From Paenibacillus taiwanensis DSM 18679 (GTDB lineage Bacteria; Bacillota; Bacilli; Paenibacillales; Paenibacillaceae), in the NCBI RefSeq assembly GCF_000425125.1, contig NZ_KE384306.1:583705-647704 (forward strand): DNA of 64,000 nt, in the 5' to 3' direction. The notes under the pieces were generated by a model. That model saw only the letters and a program-made list of their open reading frames with translations, was not told where the DNA came from and did no database searches. A program made the position numbers and the translations under genes. Positions 45,823-55,973 of the stretch are shown here, one piece after another. Position 1 is the first letter of the stretch. Each line of letters starts with the position of its first letter.

Positions 45823-47160
45823 ATGACAAAATGGGCAATTTGGTTTCCGGGTCAAGGATCACAGCAGGTAGGTATGGGCAAGGCATTAACAGAAAAATAC
45901 ACCGTGGCTAAACAAGTATTTGAAGAGGCTAATGACGCATTAGGGTTTGACTTAACGAAACTTAGCTTTGAGGGACCACTTGATCAGCTTACACGTACCG
46001 AATATGCACAGCCGGCTATTTTAACAACGAGTATCGCCTCCTATCGCGTATTTCAAAGTTATTTGTCTAGCGCACCTCATGTGTTGGCTGGACATAGCCT
46101 AGGCGAATTGTCTGGACTTACAGCCGCAGGCACGATGAGTGTTACAGATGCGGTTCGTCTCGTTAATCGGCGAGGTCAGCTTATGCAGGAAGCAGCTGTT
46201 CAAGGCGGTGCAATGGCAGCTATTCAAGGGTTGGAGGCGCAGCAGGTCGATAAGGTGTGCGCGCAATGTTCCAATAACAGTGGAACGGTAGTTGTTTCGA
46301 ACTATAATAATCGTTCCCAAACCGTCATTTCGGGGGAGTCTCAAGCTGTAGAACGGGCGATGACTCAACTGGAAGCCTTGGGTGGGATGGCGATTCCCTT
46401 AAAGGTAAGTGCACCTTTCCATAGCCCCTATATGGAACAAGCGGCGTTGAAATTCCAGTCCGAACTCCAGGCAATTTCGTTTAAATCGCTGGCGATTCCG
46501 GTACTTTCGAACGTAACTGCAAAGCCCTACAACTCGGAGGCAGATATCATTTCGTTGTTGACTCAGCAGATGACGTCAGCGGTGCAATGGCAGGCGATGA
46601 TGGAGTGGATGCAAGCAGAAGGGATTACGCATGCCGTAGAGATGGCGCCTAATCAGGTGCTGACTCAGCTTGCTGCCCGAGGAGGTATGTCATTCAAAAC
46701 CTACACGTACATTCAGGCAAAAGAGTGGGAGCAAGTTCCAGCTGAACTTCTGAGCTGCTTGCCGGTTCATGCTGCTGAAGCTGCATCTGAAGAGACTGCT
46801 CCGGATGAGACAGTTCACATCGTAAACGAAAAAGCGAAGAAGTTTGTCATTCGTGCGCTAGCGATCGCAGTATGTACCAAAAATAGCAACTGGAATGATG
46901 AGGAATATCGTCTTGGTGTCATCGAACCTTACCGCCAAGTTCAACAAATTCAAGAGGAACTAGATCGTACGGGTCTCATTCCGACCCGAGATCAGATGGA
47001 CAAGGCGCTGCATATGCTATGTTCGGTATTTGAAACGAAACGAACACCGGATCAGGAGCGGGATGAGCGGTTCGAGCAGCTATTTGAAGAGACGGATACA
47101 AAGGCGTTATTTGCGGCATGGAATTGGAGACAGCCAGTTTTAAGCCATTTTGTGCGGTAG
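45823..47160 (+). CDS. fenF: Malonyl-CoA transacylase, FenF/ItuD type
   Basis: A 445-residue acyltransferase that would load malonyl units onto a hybrid PKS/NRPS in trans. IWFPGQGSQQVGMG, active-site S92 in GHSLGELSGL, and the catalytic His in APFHSPYM are intact. The C-terminal extension of ~120 residues (FVIRALAIAVCTKNSNWNDE ... FETKRTPDQERDERFEQLFE) is the one found on FenF/ItuD proteins of iturin-type lipopeptide clusters. The last 10 or so residues differ because the frame runs into a PKS remnant. GGAGGTAAGGA precedes the ATG at 45823. It survives intact between shredded synthetase genes. Confidence 0.88.
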   Translation: MTKWAIWFPGQGSQQVGMGKALTEKYTVAKQVFEEANDALGFDLTKLSFEGPLDQLTRTEYAQPAILTTSIASYRVFQSYLSSAPHVLAGHSLGELSGLTAAGTMSVTDAVRLVNRRGQLMQEAAVQGGAMAAIQGLEAQQVDKVCAQCSNNSGTVVVSNYNNRSQTVISGESQAVERAMTQLEALGGMAIPLKVSAPFHSPYMEQAALKFQSELQAISFKSLAIPVLSNVTAKPYNSEADIISLLTQQMTSAVQWQAMMEWMQAEGITHAVEMAPNQVLTQLAARGGMSFKTYTYIQAKEWEQVPAELLSCLPVHAAEAASEETAPDETVHIVNEKAKKFVIRALAIAVCTKNSNWNDEEYRLGVIEPYRQVQQIQEELDRTGLIPTRDQMDKALHMLCSVFETKRTPDQERDERFEQLFEETDTKALFAAWNWRQPVLSHFVR

Positions 47161-47602
47161 ATTCAGTCAAGACAAACATGGGCCATATTTTGACCATGCA
47201 GCGGGCTTGGCGGGAGTGCTTAAGTCGTGCTCGCTCTTTTTCCTACAAAAATATGTGTATGTACGGTTCTGTGCCAACTTCTTTACATAGCTATACCAAG
47301 CTGAAACGCAAGCCTGTACAAGGAGCAGAGACGATCTCCTGTTCGGTTGTGTTAACGGATAAACAAGGAATTCTGTATGCGGAAGTCGAACATTATACCG
47401 TATAGAAAGTACATCGAATTAATGCGTAAGCGGTAGACCATCGTGTTGTCATAGAGGCGCAGCAAGGTTTGGTGCCTAGTGCTGCACAGACGTCGACCCT
47501 ACAATACTTGACACCGTACGGACGATCGATTTGGACGATATGTTAAATAAGTTAGCTGTTGGAGAAATTTCACTTGAAGATATGGGGCAGATCAAATGGT
47601 AG
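47118..47602 (+). pseudogene. Polyketide synthase / megasynthase remnant
   Basis: AVDSVKTNMGH (near 47155-47190) is the KTNxGH histidine motif of ketosynthase domains, but the preceding active-site Cys region is gone. At 47500-47602 a megasynthase C-terminal tail reads TIDLDDMLNKLAVGEISLED and ends in a stop overlapping the sfp start. The stretch between is rearranged and carries stops (e.g. after VEHYTV at 47405). Confidence 0.7.
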
Positions 47603-48543
47603 CTTATTCTGAGCAAACCGCGGGAATCCAACAAGTTAATACGGAGCGCCAACGCGGCAAATATATACCGGTGTCTGGGAGGACGCCGGTCGTATGGTTC
47701 ATTCGAGTTCAGCCTGATCGCTACGAGCTGCAGCAAGGTGAACAGGCAAATAAATGGAAAAGCAGGCTGCCTTTATCCGAATACTGTCGTGTGTTGTCCT
47801 ATCGGATACACGCCGATCGGGTTCGATGTTTGGTAGGGTATTTGGCGGTACGGCTGCTAACGGCTGAGATGACGGATATGAAGCCAAGCGATCAGCCTTG
47901 GACGAGAAACCCATATGGCAAATTGAATTGGGGCCTAAACAAAACGGGGGAACAGGCAGTTACCGTTAATTATGCTGAGGATGACACGTTTGATCCTGAC
48001 GAGGTCAAGCAAAGCTGGCATATCAATTTATCGCATTCAGGTGACTGGATTGGTGTGATTGGTCATCTGGAGCCAGTGGGCATCGACATCGAGGAGCGCG
48101 GACGCATCTCGTATGATATTGCAGAACGATGGTTCCATCCGGCTGAGGCCGCGGGAATTCAACAGGCGGCTGAGCAGCAAGCCGCACTGTGCGACTGGTG
48201 GACACTTAAAGAAAGCTACGTCAAGTGGGACGGCAGGGGCTTGTCTTACGGACTGAATCAGTTTGCCATTTTGCCGCAGCAGCAAGCACAAGCTGTTCTA
48301 ATGAAGCCGCGAACTAGTATGGACGTAGAGCCCTTTTTGTGGAGTGAAGCAGGCTGCTATAAAGGTGATCAGTTGGAGCAGGACATGCGTGTTAAGCTTC
48401 AATATGGAAGTATTGCTGCGAATTATAGCGCATCGATCTGTATGTCAAGCAAGTCGCCATCCCCTTTCGTGTGCATGTTAACGGACGACATGCTTATCGG
48501 GATGTGGGAAGAGTATTTGTCACAGGAAAGAGGACGACTATGA
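47596..48543 (+). CDS. sfp: Sfp-type 4'-phosphopantetheinyl transferase
   Basis: A 315-residue Sfp/Gsp-family enzyme that attaches the phosphopantetheine arm to carrier proteins. The core motifs are intact: INLSHSGDWIGVIG, VGIDIEERG (Mg-binding Asp and Glu) and WWTLKESYVKWDGRGLS. It is longer than Sfp (~225) because of N- and C-terminal extra sequence; the first ~35 residues may be residual megasynthase DNA. The ATG at 47596 overlaps the preceding stop. It forms an ATGA-coupled pair with the thioesterase downstream. Confidence 0.92.
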   Translation: MVAYSEQTAGIQQVNTERQRGKYIPVSGRTPVVWFIRVQPDRYELQQGEQANKWKSRLPLSEYCRVLSYRIHADRVRCLVGYLAVRLLTAEMTDMKPSDQPWTRNPYGKLNWGLNKTGEQAVTVNYAEDDTFDPDEVKQSWHINLSHSGDWIGVIGHLEPVGIDIEERGRISYDIAERWFHPAEAAGIQQAAEQQAALCDWWTLKESYVKWDGRGLSYGLNQFAILPQQQAQAVLMKPRTSMDVEPFLWSEAGCYKGDQLEQDMRVKLQYGSIAANYSASICMSSKSPSPFVCMLTDDMLIGMWEEYLSQERGRL

Positions 48544-49304
48544 GTGAAGTGAAAGTTAGACTGTGCTGTCTTCCCTATGCGGGAGCGTCTGCATCTGTAT
48601 ATATGCGGTGGAAACGCCAATTGCCCAGTTATATCGAATTGATTCCGCTTGAACTTGCTGCGAGAGGAAGAAGATTCGGAGAAGCGCCTTACGCTTCTGT
48701 TGCAGATGCTGTCAGTGATATCGACCTTATGATGCAACCTATTTTGTCAGACGATAAGCCTGTCGTCCTATTTGGTCATAGTATGGGAGCATTGTTAAGC
48801 TACGAATGGTTGCGGCGACAGCATGTGAACGGGGGACGTCTGCCAGATCGTGCGATCTTGTCGGCTCGCTCCGCACCTCAATTTGTGGAAATAGAGGAAT
48901 CAATTATTGATTTGCCGGACGGCCCCTTTATTGAAAAAGTGGCTGAGTACGGTGCGGCGGATGCCTCTGTGTTAAGCTTGCCTGAAATGCGAGATGTTTT
49001 TGTCCCTATATTACGTGCAGACTTTGCCATCATTGAGCGTCATACGCAACAAAGCAGCGACAGTGAAAGTGAAAGTGAAAGCGCACGCGCAGTGGACCCA
49101 ATTCCTGTACCTGTCCAGATATGGTACGGTGAGGACGATCATTCCTTGCGTGGCGAAATGGAAGGCTGGAAGCACTGGTTCCACCACGATTTTCAGGTGG
49201 AATGTTTCCCGGGCAACCATTTTTATATTGCTGAACATGAGGAACTGGTTGTCAGTAGACTGGCGAACTGCTGCTACTCGTTCATGCAGGAGCAGTTGGT
49301 ATAG
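48540..49304 (+). CDS. Type II thioesterase (SrfAD-like)
   Basis: A 254-residue alpha/beta-hydrolase that frees misprimed carrier domains in NRPS/PKS systems. LCCLPYAGASASVY at the N-terminus, nucleophile S81 in FGHSMGA, Asp in WYGEDDHS near 199, and the final His in PGNHFYIAEH are all present. A short Ser/Glu repeat (SDSESESESARA, ~175) is encoded by a GTGAAA microsatellite near 49060-49080. ATGA overlap with sfp. No intact target synthetase lies in this window. Confidence 0.92.
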   Translation: MSEVKVRLCCLPYAGASASVYMRWKRQLPSYIELIPLELAARGRRFGEAPYASVADAVSDIDLMMQPILSDDKPVVLFGHSMGALLSYEWLRRQHVNGGRLPDRAILSARSAPQFVEIEESIIDLPDGPFIEKVAEYGAADASVLSLPEMRDVFVPILRADFAIIERHTQQSSDSESESESARAVDPIPVPVQIWYGEDDHSLRGEMEGWKHWFHHDFQVECFPGNHFYIAEHEELVVSRLANCCYSFMQEQLV

Positions 49305-49401
49305 GAGTCGAGTTATGGTACACCTAAAGGAATAGATATTTAAGCGAGTGGCAAAACGGAAACAACAGTTTAAGGCAGCAGCAGTGTAACATGAAGTGAA
49401 A

Positions 49402-49456
49402 CAGCCCTTGTCATGGAGCTTCGCTGAGCGAGCCAAGACAAGGGCTGATTGTTGTT
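49402..49456. terminator. Terminator between convergent thioesterase and ldh genes
   Basis: An 11-bp stem CAGCCCTTGTC / GACAAGGGCTG with a 24-base loop, followed by ATTGTTGTT. It could serve both directions. Confidence 0.7.
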
Positions 49457-49482
49457 AAACGTTGCGCAAGTACAGCTTGCAG

Positions 49483-50454
<972 letters not shown>

Positions 50455-50465
50455 TTAAATTGTTT

Positions 50466-50477
50466 ATGTGATCACAT
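50466..50477. promoter_or_regulatory. Palindrome upstream of ldh (possible operator)
   Basis: ATGTGATCACAT is a perfect 12-bp palindrome 24 bases upstream of the ldh start, within TGTGATCACATGTGAT. Rex sites (TTGTGAANNNNTTCACAA) are expected at ldh genes, but this only loosely matches; the regulator is unknown. Confidence 0.35.
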
Positions 50478-50611
50478 GTGATGTAAAACATATATATCTA
50501 GTAAAATTTTAACCATTAAACAGCCATTTTGGCAAATGCTAATCATAAATGGGCTTTACATCGGTTAAAATACCCATTTTAAGAAAAATACATACCCGAG
50601 ATAAAAATCAC

Positions 50612-50640
50612 TTGAATAGGGGTGGGGGGTATGTTAATAT
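50612..50640 (+). promoter_or_regulatory. csoR promoter with G-rich CsoR operator candidate
   Basis: TTGAAT (50612-50617), 17-base spacer AGGGGTGGGGGGTATGT, TAATAT (50635-50640). A G-tract-rich spacer ending in GTAT fits CsoR operators in copper operons, where the repressor sits between -35 and -10. Confidence 0.6.
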
Positions 50641-50664
50641 GAATGCAAGAAGGAGGTTGTCGCT

Positions 50665-51027
50665 ATGAATGAACACGATGTCCCACAGCATACACCTGAC
50701 GACGGCAACTGTTGTTCCGCTGATTCAGAATTACATTGCGGAATGGGTGGTCGTAAAAGCCATCATTCGGAAGAGACGAAGAAGAAGCTTGTTCATCGCT
50801 TGAACCGAATTGAAGGTCAGATCAGAGGTGTTAAGGCAATGATTGAACGGGATACGTACTGCGATGACGTTCTGCATCAGATCGCATCAGTTCAGTCGGC
50901 TCTGAATTCTGTGGGGCGCTTGCTGCTGGAAGGACACATGAAGAGCTGCGTGGTCGAACGCATTCAGGCGGGCGAGCATGAAGTGCTGGATGAGCTGCTG
51001 TTGACGATGAACAAGCTGATGAAGTAA
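50665..51027 (+). CDS. csoR: Copper-sensing repressor CsoR
   Basis: A 120-residue CsoR/RcnR-family repressor. The Cu(I) triad C66-H91-C95 is present (TYCDDVLHQI ... LEGHMKSC), with the basic helix LVHRLNRIEGQIRGVKAM for DNA binding. The N-terminal ~35 residues add further Cys and His (GNCCSADSELHCGMGG), a variable feature of the family. Cu(I) binding should release the operator and switch on copZ and copA. Start supported by AGAAGGAGGTTGTCGCT. First gene of csoR-copZ, with copA close behind. Confidence 0.95.
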   Translation: MNEHDVPQHTPDDGNCCSADSELHCGMGGRKSHHSEETKKKLVHRLNRIEGQIRGVKAMIERDTYCDDVLHQIASVQSALNSVGRLLLEGHMKSCVVERIQAGEHEVLDELLLTMNKLMK

Positions 51028-51054
51028 GCCCTAACTTGAAGGAGGACGTCCAAT

Positions 51055-51255
51055 ATGACTAACGTTACATGGCAAGTAGAAGGTATGACTTGTGGACATT
51101 GCAAACAAGCGGTAGAGAAGGCGGTAGCCAATGCAGGGGCACAAGCAGAGGTGAGCTTGGCGGATAAGCAAGTAACGATTACGTATGACGAACAGAAAGT
51201 AACTCCAGAAGTATTACGTGAGGCGATTGAAGATCAAGGGTACGATATTGTTTAA
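51055..51255 (+). CDS. copZ: Copper chaperone CopZ
   Basis: A 66-residue single HMA domain with the metal loop GMTCGHCKQAVEKAV near residues 10-15 and the usual ferredoxin-like fold pattern ending EDQGYDIV. It carries Cu(I) to CopA and CsoR. It begins 28 bases after csoR with AAGGAGG upstream and is in the csoR operon. Confidence 0.95.
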   Translation: MTNVTWQVEGMTCGHCKQAVEKAVANAGAQAEVSLADKQVTITYDEQKVTPEVLREAIEDQGYDIV

Positions 51256-51394
51256 GCAGAAATAACGTGTGCGTGATTGCTGGTTTGCTCTGAACTGACG
51301 CTAAAGCAGCTTTATTATGTTCGACACCAGCATTCACGCATCCGCCTAATTCCTAGCAACGTCATCTAAGCTGACGGCATAGGAATATTATTTT

Positions 51395-51425
51395 ACCCTA
51401 TTACATAGGGTGTGGGGGTATACCG
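51395..51425 (+). promoter_or_regulatory. Candidate CsoR operator before copA
   Basis: ACCCTAT-TAC-ATAGGGT (51395-51411) is a perfect inverted repeat followed by GTGGGGGTATA, echoing the G-rich site before csoR. It lies 20-50 bases upstream of the copA start. A second, CsoR-controlled promoter for copA is inferred. Confidence 0.55.
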
Positions 51426-51443
51426 AATAGGAGCTGATCCGCT

Positions 51444-53846
51444 ATGAATCAAGAGGAACGGACATTTCAGATTGAAGGCATGACGTGCGCAGCCTGTTCA
51501 ACACGAATTGAAAAGGGCTTGAAGCGAATGAACGGCATGGAGCATGCATCTGTCAATCTTGCCATAGAACAAGCGACAGTGAAATTTAACAGTGACACCA
51601 TCAAATGGGAAGATGTCGTTCATAAAGTCGAACAATTAGGATATCAGATTCCTAAAATGACGTATGAGTTACAGATCGAGGGGATGACTTGTGCAGCCTG
51701 CGCGACGCGGATTGAGAAGGGGCTGACGAGGTTAAAGGGCGTGGAGCATGCTTCGGTAAATTTGGCGACGGAGACAGCTCATATCGAGTCGAGTGGTGCG
51801 TCGTTGGATGATATCGTTGGTAAGGTAGATTCATTAGGCTACAAGGCATATAAGAAGCAAGCAGGGTCGGATCAAGAGCAGTCACCAATCAATCGGAGCG
51901 CACAGCAGTTAAAGACAACATTTATAATATCAGCGGTGTTATCGTTTCCGCTATTGTGGGCAATGGTGTCCCATTTTAGTTTTACGTCTTGGATATGGCT
52001 GCCTGAATTTTTAATGAACCCTTGGGTACAAATGGTGTTAGCCGCACCAGTACAGTTTATTATCGGTTGGCGCTTCTATCGAGGCGCTTGGAAAGCACTG
52101 CGTAATAACAGTGCAAACATGGATGTGCTTGTATCTCTTGGCACAACGTCAGCGTACGTATACAGCGTATATCTGGCCTGGCAGTGGCAGACAGGCGTAT
52201 TGCATCACGCAGAGATGTATTTCGAGACCAGTGCCGTATTAATTACGCTAATTTTGCTTGGCAAATGGTTCGAGGCTTCCGCCAAGGGACGTTCTTCGCA
52301 AGCTATTCGGGCGCTCATGGGCTTGCGGGCAAAGACGGCTACCGTAATACGTGATGGAGTTGACCTTGAAGTGCCTGTCGAACAGGTTAAAGTTGGAGAA
52401 CTGCTGCGGGTACGCCCGGGCGATAAAGTTCCAGTGGATGGTGAAGTGGTAACTGGAACGTCCACGATTGATGAGTCGATGCTCACAGGCGAGAGCATAC
52501 CCGTAGACAAACAGCAGGGCGATCAAGTGTACGGCGCTACAATAAATGCACACGGCGCACTTGTTATACGGGCAACACAAGTTGGTAGTGGTACGGCGTT
52601 GGCACAGATCGTTCGGATCGTCGAAGAGGCACAAGGCTCTAAAGCGCCGATTCAGCGTGTTGCTGACCGTATATCGGCCATCTTTGTGCCGATTGTAGTC
52701 GGCCTTGCTGTACTCACATTTGTTATCAGTTATTTCATGCTCGAACCTGAACAGTTTGGAACGGCATTAGAACGAATGATTGCGGTTCTTGTAATAGCGT
52801 GTCCATGTGCGCTAGGGCTAGCTACTCCAACCTCGATCATGGCGGGAACAGGGCGTTCGGCGGAATTCGGCATCCTTTTCCGGGGTGGGGAGCATTTAGA
52901 GACCGCTTATCGTGTAAATACAATTGTGTTGGACAAAACGGGAACGGTGACAGAAGGACAGCCTGCCCTCACCGATTTTGTTACAGTGGAATCATTCGAT
53001 GAGATGTTCGTAAAACGGATGGTGCTGGCGGCTGAGCGTCGTTCGGAGCATCCGCTGGCTAAAGCGATCGTTGAAGGTCTACAGCCGCACGTTGAGGCTG
53101 AGGAGCCTGAGAGGTTCCAGGCAATTCCGGGACATGGCATCGAGGCGTTCATCGAAGGTCATGAAGTGCTGATTGGGACGCGCCGTTTGCTAGCTAAACA
53201 TAATATTGATTATCGCTCTGTTGAAACAGATATGCAGAAGATGGAGCAGCAAGGTAAGAGTGCTATGTTAATTGCAGTTGACGGGCAGTTTGCAGGCATC
53301 GTAGCTGCCGCGGATCGCGTGAAGCCGACGTCCAAGGCGGCCATCGCTAGGCTGCATGCGCAAGGATTACAAGTTGTGATGCTGACAGGTGACAACGAGC
53401 GCACAGCAGCAGCGATCGCCAAGGAAATTGGTGTTGATCAGGTGTTTGCGGAAGTATTGCCAGAGCAAAAAGCACAACATGTGCGTCAATTTCAGCAGGA
53501 AGGTCGGATCGTCGGGATGGTTGGCGATGGTATTAATGACGCGCCAGCGCTTGCCTTGGCGGATATCGGATTTGCGATTGGCACAGGTACAGACGTAGCG
53601 ATGGAAACAGCCGGCGTAACGCTGATGCGCGGTGATTTACATGGTATTGCTGATGCGATGGATATGAGCCGTCGTACGATGCGTAATATTAAACAAAATT
53701 TGTTTTGGGCGTTGTTTTATAACTCGGTTGGCATACCTGTTGCGGCACTTGGCTTATTGGCGCCTTGGCTTGCAGGAGCGGCAATGGCTTTCAGTTCGGT
53801 ATCAGTTGTGCTTAATGCACTGCGCCTGCAGCGGGTGAAGCTGTAG
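51444..53846 (+). CDS. copA: Copper-exporting P1B-type ATPase
   Basis: An 800-residue Cu(I) efflux pump. It has two N-terminal HMA domains (C15-x2-C18 and C83-x2-C86, both GMTCAAC), eight predicted membrane helices, the CPC membrane motif at 453-455, the phosphorylated D497 in [14 protein letters not shown] for ATP binding and [10 protein letters not shown]. It ends in a hydrophobic pair of helices as usual. The ATG at 51444 follows AGGAGCTGATCCGCT. A 188-base gap with its own operator-like repeat separates it from copZ. Confidence 0.97.
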   Translation: MNQEERTFQIEGMTCAACSTRIEKGLKRMNGMEHASVNLAIEQATVKFNSDTIKWEDVVHKVEQLGYQIPKMTYELQIEGMTCAACATRIEKGLTRLKGVEHASVNLATETAHIESSGASLDDIVGKVDSLGYKAYKKQAGSDQEQSPINRSAQQLKTTFIISAVLSFPLLWAMVSHFSFTSWIWLPEFLMNPWVQMVLAAPVQFIIGWRFYRGAWKALRNNSANMDVLVSLGTTSAYVYSVYLAWQWQTGVLHHAEMYFETSAVLITLILLGKWFEASAKGRSSQAIRALMGLRAKTATVIRDGVDLEVPVEQVKVGELLRVRPGDKVPVDGEVVTGTSTIDESMLTGESIPVDKQQGDQVYGATINAHGALVIRATQVGSGTALAQIVRIVEEAQGSKAPIQRVADRISAIFVPIVVGLAVLTFVISYFMLEPEQFGTALERMIAVLVIACPCALGLATPTSIMAGTGRSAEFGILFRGGEHLETAYRVNTIVLDKTGTVTEGQPALTDFVTVESFDEMFVKRMVLAAERRSEHPLAKAIVEGLQPHVEAEEPERFQAIPGHGIEAFIEGHEVLIGTRRLLAKHNIDYRSVETDMQKMEQQGKSAMLIAVDGQFAGIVAAADRVKPTSKAAIARLHAQGLQVVMLTGDNERTAAAIAKEIGVDQVFAEVLPEQKAQHVRQFQQEGRIVGMVGDGINDAPALALADIGFAIGTGTDVAMETAGVTLMRGDLHGIADAMDMSRRTMRNIKQNLFWALFYNSVGIPVAALGLLAPWLAGAAMAFSSVSVVLNALRLQRVKL

Positions 53847-54043
53847 CAGCGTAATGACAAGCGTATGCCGCTGAAGCAGGATTAATGCGATACGAATAGG
53901 AGTTATTGGTTTCCTTATATCTGGGAAAAATAATAGAGTAATAGTAGGCAATTGGCAATTAACATGTTATGATCATGGTTACAGAAGTTCATCGCATATA
54001 CATCAGGATGAGCCAATAGATGATGATAGAGGAGGAAGTTCAT

Positions 54044-54325
54044 ATGCAATTGCGAGTAACCTCTGAGGCTGTACAACGTTTTCAATCGGAATGGGATTTT
54101 GTAACCGGCGATAGCGTACGAGTCTTTGTCCGATACAGTGGTTTCAGTGCGACAGGACCTTACTCATTTGGCATTATGAAGGATAGTCCACGATATCCGG
54201 CTGTGACGGTGCAGGTGGACGGCATTACTTTTTATATGGAGCAAAATGATATCTGGTTCTTGGAGAATGAACAACTGACGATTGACGAGCAGAATGAAGA
54301 AATTGTATTTGTTCGGGAAGGCTAG
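54044..54325 (+). CDS. HesB/IscA-fold protein, YneR type
   Basis: A 93-residue HesB-like protein. TGDSVRVFVRYSGFSATGPYS and ITFYMEQNDIWFLEN match the YneR branch of Bacillales. It has no cysteines at all, so it cannot hold a cluster as IscA does; function is unknown. The ATG at 54044 has GAGGAGG upstream; an ATG at 54020 lies before that site. Single gene. Confidence 0.85.
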   Translation: MQLRVTSEAVQRFQSEWDFVTGDSVRVFVRYSGFSATGPYSFGIMKDSPRYPAVTVQVDGITFYMEQNDIWFLENEQLTIDEQNEEIVFVREG

Positions 54326-54450
54326 TTGATCTTACTGCCACTTGGCGGCTGGCTGTTATATTTAATAAAGCGATGTATGGTTATACAACCAGAACATAGC
54401 TAATATAATTATGCTACTACACTTGGGTACCTTCGCTTTTATGAATAAAG

Positions 54451-54513
54451 TGCACCCCTTAGAATATACATTGGAACAGCCCTTTAGGTTGTCCGATCAT
54501 TCTAGGGGGTGCA
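54451..54513. repeat. 63-bp inverted-repeat element
   Basis: TGCACCCCTTAGAAT (54451-54465) and its near-perfect inverted copy (54499-54513, one mismatch) enclose 33 bases, with TTTTTG after the right arm. It could be a solo insertion-sequence relic bearing both terminal repeats or a terminator for the HesB-like gene. Confidence 0.6.
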
Positions 54514-54574
54514 TTTTTGTGGAAAAGAAGGCGGAGCCATATTACGAGATTCCAAACACCAGAACTCGTCCCAA

Positions 54575-54853
54575 CTGCTTGGCCAGTGTCAGATCGTTCA
54601 TACTGGCTCAAAAGTAGTAGCTAATCTATTTGGGCAATTAAACTATGGTAGACAAAAAACAGTGTATACTAATTATGAAGACCTTAAAGCTGCTTTAGAA
54701 ACATTAAGAGATTACGCAGCACTAAATCATTTAAGTGTAGCCTTGCCTTATAACATCGGTTGTGGGTTAGCAAATGGAGATTGGAACGTAGTAAGTCACA
54801 TTTTAAGTGATGTGTTTATGGAATATGAGGTTACTTTGTATAAATTGAAGTGA
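54575..54853 (+). pseudogene. Macro-domain protein, 5'-truncated
   Basis: The last ~90 residues of a macro (ADP-ribose-binding) domain protein: LLGQCQIVHTGSKVVANLFG, NYGRQ, then SVALPYNIGCGLANGDWNVV with the glycine-rich ADP-ribose loop. The first third (DIT and NxxN motifs) is missing; the upstream sequence of the open frame does not match the family. The truncation lies close to the 63-bp inverted-repeat element. Confidence 0.75.
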
Positions 54854-54908
54854 GGATAATGACTGATTAATTAACATAATGATTAGCGTAAGCACAGGAG
54901 GCTGACAC

Positions 54909-55160
54909 ATGGCAAAGGCAAAAGTACCCAAACGTCCTACGCGTGATGAATTTGTATTAGAGGAACTGGGAAATCAAATAACAGAGGCTTATCAAGAAGA
55001 ATCTATCGTTGTCCTTACCGTGTGGGGATGGGATGAGGGTGTGAAAGGGCAGATTGTCCAATTGGATTCGCGTACAAGTAAAGTACATGTAAATCAAGAC
55101 GGTGCAACGATTAAGGTTCCATTTATGGATATTATGAGGCTGGATTATCCAAGAGACTAG
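54909..55160 (+). CDS. YolD-like family protein
   Basis: An 83-residue protein resembling the YolD-like family of Bacillales: RPTRDEFVLEELGNQITEAY, followed by a small beta domain (VVLTVWGWDEGVKGQIVQLD ... VPFMDIMRLDYP). YolD proteins often accompany Y-family polymerases of the UvrX type; none is seen here. Start supported by ACAGGAGGCTGACAC. After it, up to the riboswitch, an open 63-codon frame at 55206 has no homology signal or ribosome binding site and is not called. Confidence 0.7.
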   Translation: MAKAKVPKRPTRDEFVLEELGNQITEAYQEESIVVLTVWGWDEGVKGQIVQLDSRTSKVHVNQDGATIKVPFMDIMRLDYPRD

Positions 55161-55401
55161 CTCAGAGTCCAGTGTGTCATGTGTAAATATTTATAGTTAT
55201 CTGGCTTGGTCAAGATGAATAAAATGAACGGTGCCTTAGGAAGACGGAGCATTCGAGACTTGAGGATTTGTGTTTGTTTGGTTCATTTAAATGTATTTAC
55301 CTCTATTCCGATAAATACACTCGATAATAAAAGCTTGTCATTTGAGCATGCAGCAGATATAATCAGGACAATTGGTTACGATGACCAACATAATTGAATA
55401 G

Positions 55402-55585
55402 ATGAGAACAGGTGCTTTGGGTAACGTCAAAGCTTAATAGGGAAGTCGGTGCAATACCGACGCGGTCCCGCCACTGTAACAGCTGAGATGCAGCTAACTA
55501 TGCCACTGGTCAGAATGATCGGGAAGGCAGTTGACATCGATGAAGTTGAAGCCAGGAGACCTGCCCGTTCTGACGACACTGCATA
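55402..55585 (+). promoter_or_regulatory. Cobalamin riboswitch
   Basis: The aptamer landmarks appear in order: TTAATAGGGAAGTCGGTGC, the GTCGG...CCGAC stem, CGGTCCCGCCACTGTAA, GCCACTGG, GGGAAGG and the AAGCCAGGAGACCTGCC segment (the conserved GCCACTG, GGAAGG and AGYCAGGAGACCTGCC boxes of the cobalamin family). It precedes metE, so adenosyl- or methylcobalamin should reduce expression of the B12-independent enzyme. Confidence 0.95.
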
Positions 55586-55828
55586 ACCTACGGGAGATAG
55601 GGAGGTGTTACGTGAACACGGATGTTCCTTCATAAAGCTTGATGGCTGGTAGAGTACCAGACCAATGAACGCTTTATGTGTTGCGGATAATCTTGGTGTT
55701 TAACTGCTGTCCTATGCGTATTATACGCAAGACTGCATTCGTCTGACGTAAGCAGATAGAATGTAAGAGGCCGTTGAATACTAGGCGTTATACGCACATC
55801 TGATGTTGTTCTTTGACATGACGTTTAC

Positions 55829-55872
55829 GGGCATTGCTATCTTTGTATGCAAAGATAGCAATGCCCTTTTTT
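55829..55872 (+). terminator. Terminator between the cobalamin riboswitch and metE
   Basis: A perfect 17-bp stem GGGCATTGCTATCTTTG / CAAAGATAGCAATGCCC with a TATG loop, followed by TTTTTTGTGTTTTT. It lies ~245 bases after the aptamer, 100 bases before metE, and is the likely expression platform. A small palindrome GCGTATTATACGC (near 55717) lies between them. Confidence 0.85.
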
Positions 55873-55898
55873 GTGTTTTTGAGGACGTATCAGCGTAA

Positions 55899-55930
55899 CG
55901 ATGTAATGATGTAATGATGTAATGACGTAA
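55899..55930 (+). repeat. 8-bp tandem repeat upstream of metE
   Basis: Four consecutive copies of TGATGTAA (first CGATGTAA, last TGACGTAA) between the terminator and the metE ribosome binding site. Confidence 0.85.
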
Positions 55931-55973
55931 TAACAAATGATCATATCACTTTCAAATTGGGGAGGCTGCAATA

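Noticed and set aside
49060..49085. GTGAAA microsatellite in the thioesterase gene as a phase-variation tract
   Set aside because: The unit is 6 bases, so unit changes keep the frame; it only alters a Ser/Glu stretch.
50466..50477. Firm Rex operator call upstream of ldh
   Set aside because: The palindrome lacks the TTGTGAA...TTCACAA arms; it is listed only as an unassigned palindrome.
55206..55397. 63-codon open frame between the YolD-like gene and the riboswitch
   Set aside because: No recognisable domain, no Shine-Dalgarno and composition unlike neighbouring genes.
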